DNA from: Planctomycetaceae bacterium
GTDB lineage: Bacteria > Planctomycetota > Planctomycetia > Planctomycetales > Planctomycetaceae
Direction: 5' to 3'
Length of the DNA stretch: 35,673 nt
Assembly: GCA_021732415.1 (NCBI GenBank)
Contig: JAKFVC010000039.1
Coordinates: 1 to 35,673 of the forward strand
A program made the translations under genes and the position numbers. Positions 35,054 to 35,673 of the stretch are shown here, piece after piece. The notes below the pieces were generated by a model. It searched no databases, was not told where the DNA came from, and saw only the letters and a list, made by a program, of their open reading frames with translations. Positions within the stretch are counted from its first letter, which is position 1. Each line of letters begins with the position of its first letter.

Positions 35054-35325
35054 GGTGCTATGGTCGGGAGATCTGGTTGGTTTGATAATTCGCAGGAAAT
35101 CAGAGTAATTTTACCCCGCAGAAGCTTTGCCGAAAGTCTGGCAATGCCGTTGACCCCGCAACAATTCCCCACCGGTTCGGTTCGGGCGCCTCTACGCGAG
35201 TTTTTCGAACTTCAGCGCCGCCAACTCGAAGTCCCCAGATTGCCAGATCCGGCATGGAAAAAACGTTCGCACACGAAGCGCTCTCTTTGTTTCCGTTCAC
35301 CATGAATTGTCCCGGTGAGCCCAGT
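35054..35325. other. No recognisable gene
   Basis: Only weak, overlapping open frames are present, without domain-like patterns. It probably represents DNA upstream of the dead transposase. Confidence 0.35.
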
Positions 35326-35332
35326 CCTGTAA

Positions 35333-35542
35333 GGGCTAGTTGATTTAATCAAGTCCCAATCGCGTATTTTCGTTTTCGCGGCAGTTGCTACCCGTTGAAC
35401 ATAGGTTTGAACGCTTAAACCGGATCACTGTTCACATTAAGTATACTGCAATTATGTTTACATGCCGATTAAATCAACAGCCCCGTAAGGGCTGGGGTGA
35501 TTTTGAATCGCACACTGTTCGTCGCGCAAGGAACCCCAGCCC
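35333..35542. repeat. Nested inverted repeats, probable mobile-element end
   Basis: GGGCTAGTTGATTTAATC (35333-35350) faces GATTAAATCAACAGCCC (35467-35483), an almost perfect inverted pair. CAGCCC-CGTAA-GGGCTG forms a hairpin at 35478-35494, and AGGGCTGGGGT (35488-35498) pairs with ACCCCAGCCCT (35532-35542). The motif CYGTAAGGGCT also recurs directly. This suggests a palindromic interspersed repeat or the left end of the element whose transposase begins at 35626. Confidence 0.5.
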
Positions 35543-35625
35543 TCATCGGCGTGTCGATTTAGTTTACCCTTCTCTTGCCCAGTTTGAAGCCGTGCGCTAG
35601 ATTGCGGACCAAAGGAGCCGCAGAT

Positions 35626-35673
35626 ATGGGTTGGGCCAGTGCACCACAGAAGCGTGATCAGATGGTGTTGTTC
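35626..35673 (+). CDS. Partial N-terminus, probable IS1182-type transposase
   Basis: ATG 35626 is preceded by AAAGGAG at 35611-35617 and opens MGWASAPQKRDQMVLF up to the window edge. The RxQMVLF opening resembles IS1182-family transposases, which continue with P..LDD.I..DHPVR. Only 16 codons are visible. The inverted repeats just upstream fit an element end. Confidence 0.45.
   Translation, partial: MGWASAPQKRDQMVLF

Noticed and set aside
34682-35305. Forward 207-codon ORF
   Set aside because: It lies antisense to the deleted transposase, whose reverse-strand motifs are recognisable; the forward translation has no family pattern.
1-35673. CRISPR arrays, rRNA and tRNA genes
   Set aside because: No regularly spaced repeat series and no RNA-gene signatures were found on either strand.

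Overview
The window most likely comes from the chromosome of a planctomycete. This is an inference from several things: a lipoprotein of a type I associate with planctomycetes, DUF6915 and ThiF genes, transposase and recombinase remnants of types I associate with that phylum, moderate-to-high GC, and a large exopolysaccharide (EPS) locus. No rRNA, tRNA or CRISPR array was recognised. All function calls come from reading motifs; no database was searched.

Left flank (1-4800) is a decayed mobile or defence island. It opens with what looks like the last codons of a tyrosine recombinase and CTCCRCATAACG repeats. A tightly coupled four-gene cassette follows: two unknown proteins, a DUF6915 protein and a ThiF/E1-like protein. 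Then come broken genes: a small reverse-strand gene, an ORF with an internal amber stop, the 3' end of a DUF499-type ATPase, and the first half of an OLD-family ATPase cut off at a junction with unrelated DNA.

Core (4819-33253) is a complete-looking Wzx/Wzy-type EPS locus. It has a membrane hybrid histidine kinase, rfbC and rfbB (reverse), a sigma-54 activator of the NtrC class, a phosphoglycosyl transferase that starts the lipid-linked unit (reverse), and then a long forward run. The run encodes a pyruvyl transferase, Wzx flippase, FrhB-like Fe-S protein, Wzy polymerase, GT2, GT4, an Alg14/Alg13 pair, a hexapeptide acyltransferase, a second GT2, a Wzc-like chain-length protein with a degenerate Walker A, a lone receiver protein, a second hybrid kinase with HPt, a lipoprotein, the Wza export protein and rfbA. 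Many neighbours overlap by 1-4 bases. No rfbD was found.

The most interesting signal is regulatory. Between the divergent sugar transferase and pyruvyl transferase genes lie two consensus -24/-12 (sigma-54) promoters facing outward, with a perfect palindrome TTCTCAAATTGAGAA between them. The same TCTCAA-N-TTGAGA pattern occurs twice in tandem upstream of the NtrC-type gene and rfbB, and once more upstream of a third -24/-12-like promoter before the glycosyltransferase run. I infer a self-contained EPS switch: two hybrid kinases and a receiver feed an NtrC-type activator that binds this palindrome and fires sigma-54 promoters throughout the locus.

Right flank (33254-35673) is again decayed mobile DNA: an alpha/beta-hydrolase tail, a serine recombinase tail, a repeat block with two TGTGGATAACT copies (DnaA-box-like or IS21-type end), an internally deleted DDE transposase, inverted repeats, and at the window edge the first codons of what looks like an IS1182-type transposase. 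The EPS locus is therefore flanked on both sides by mobile-element debris.
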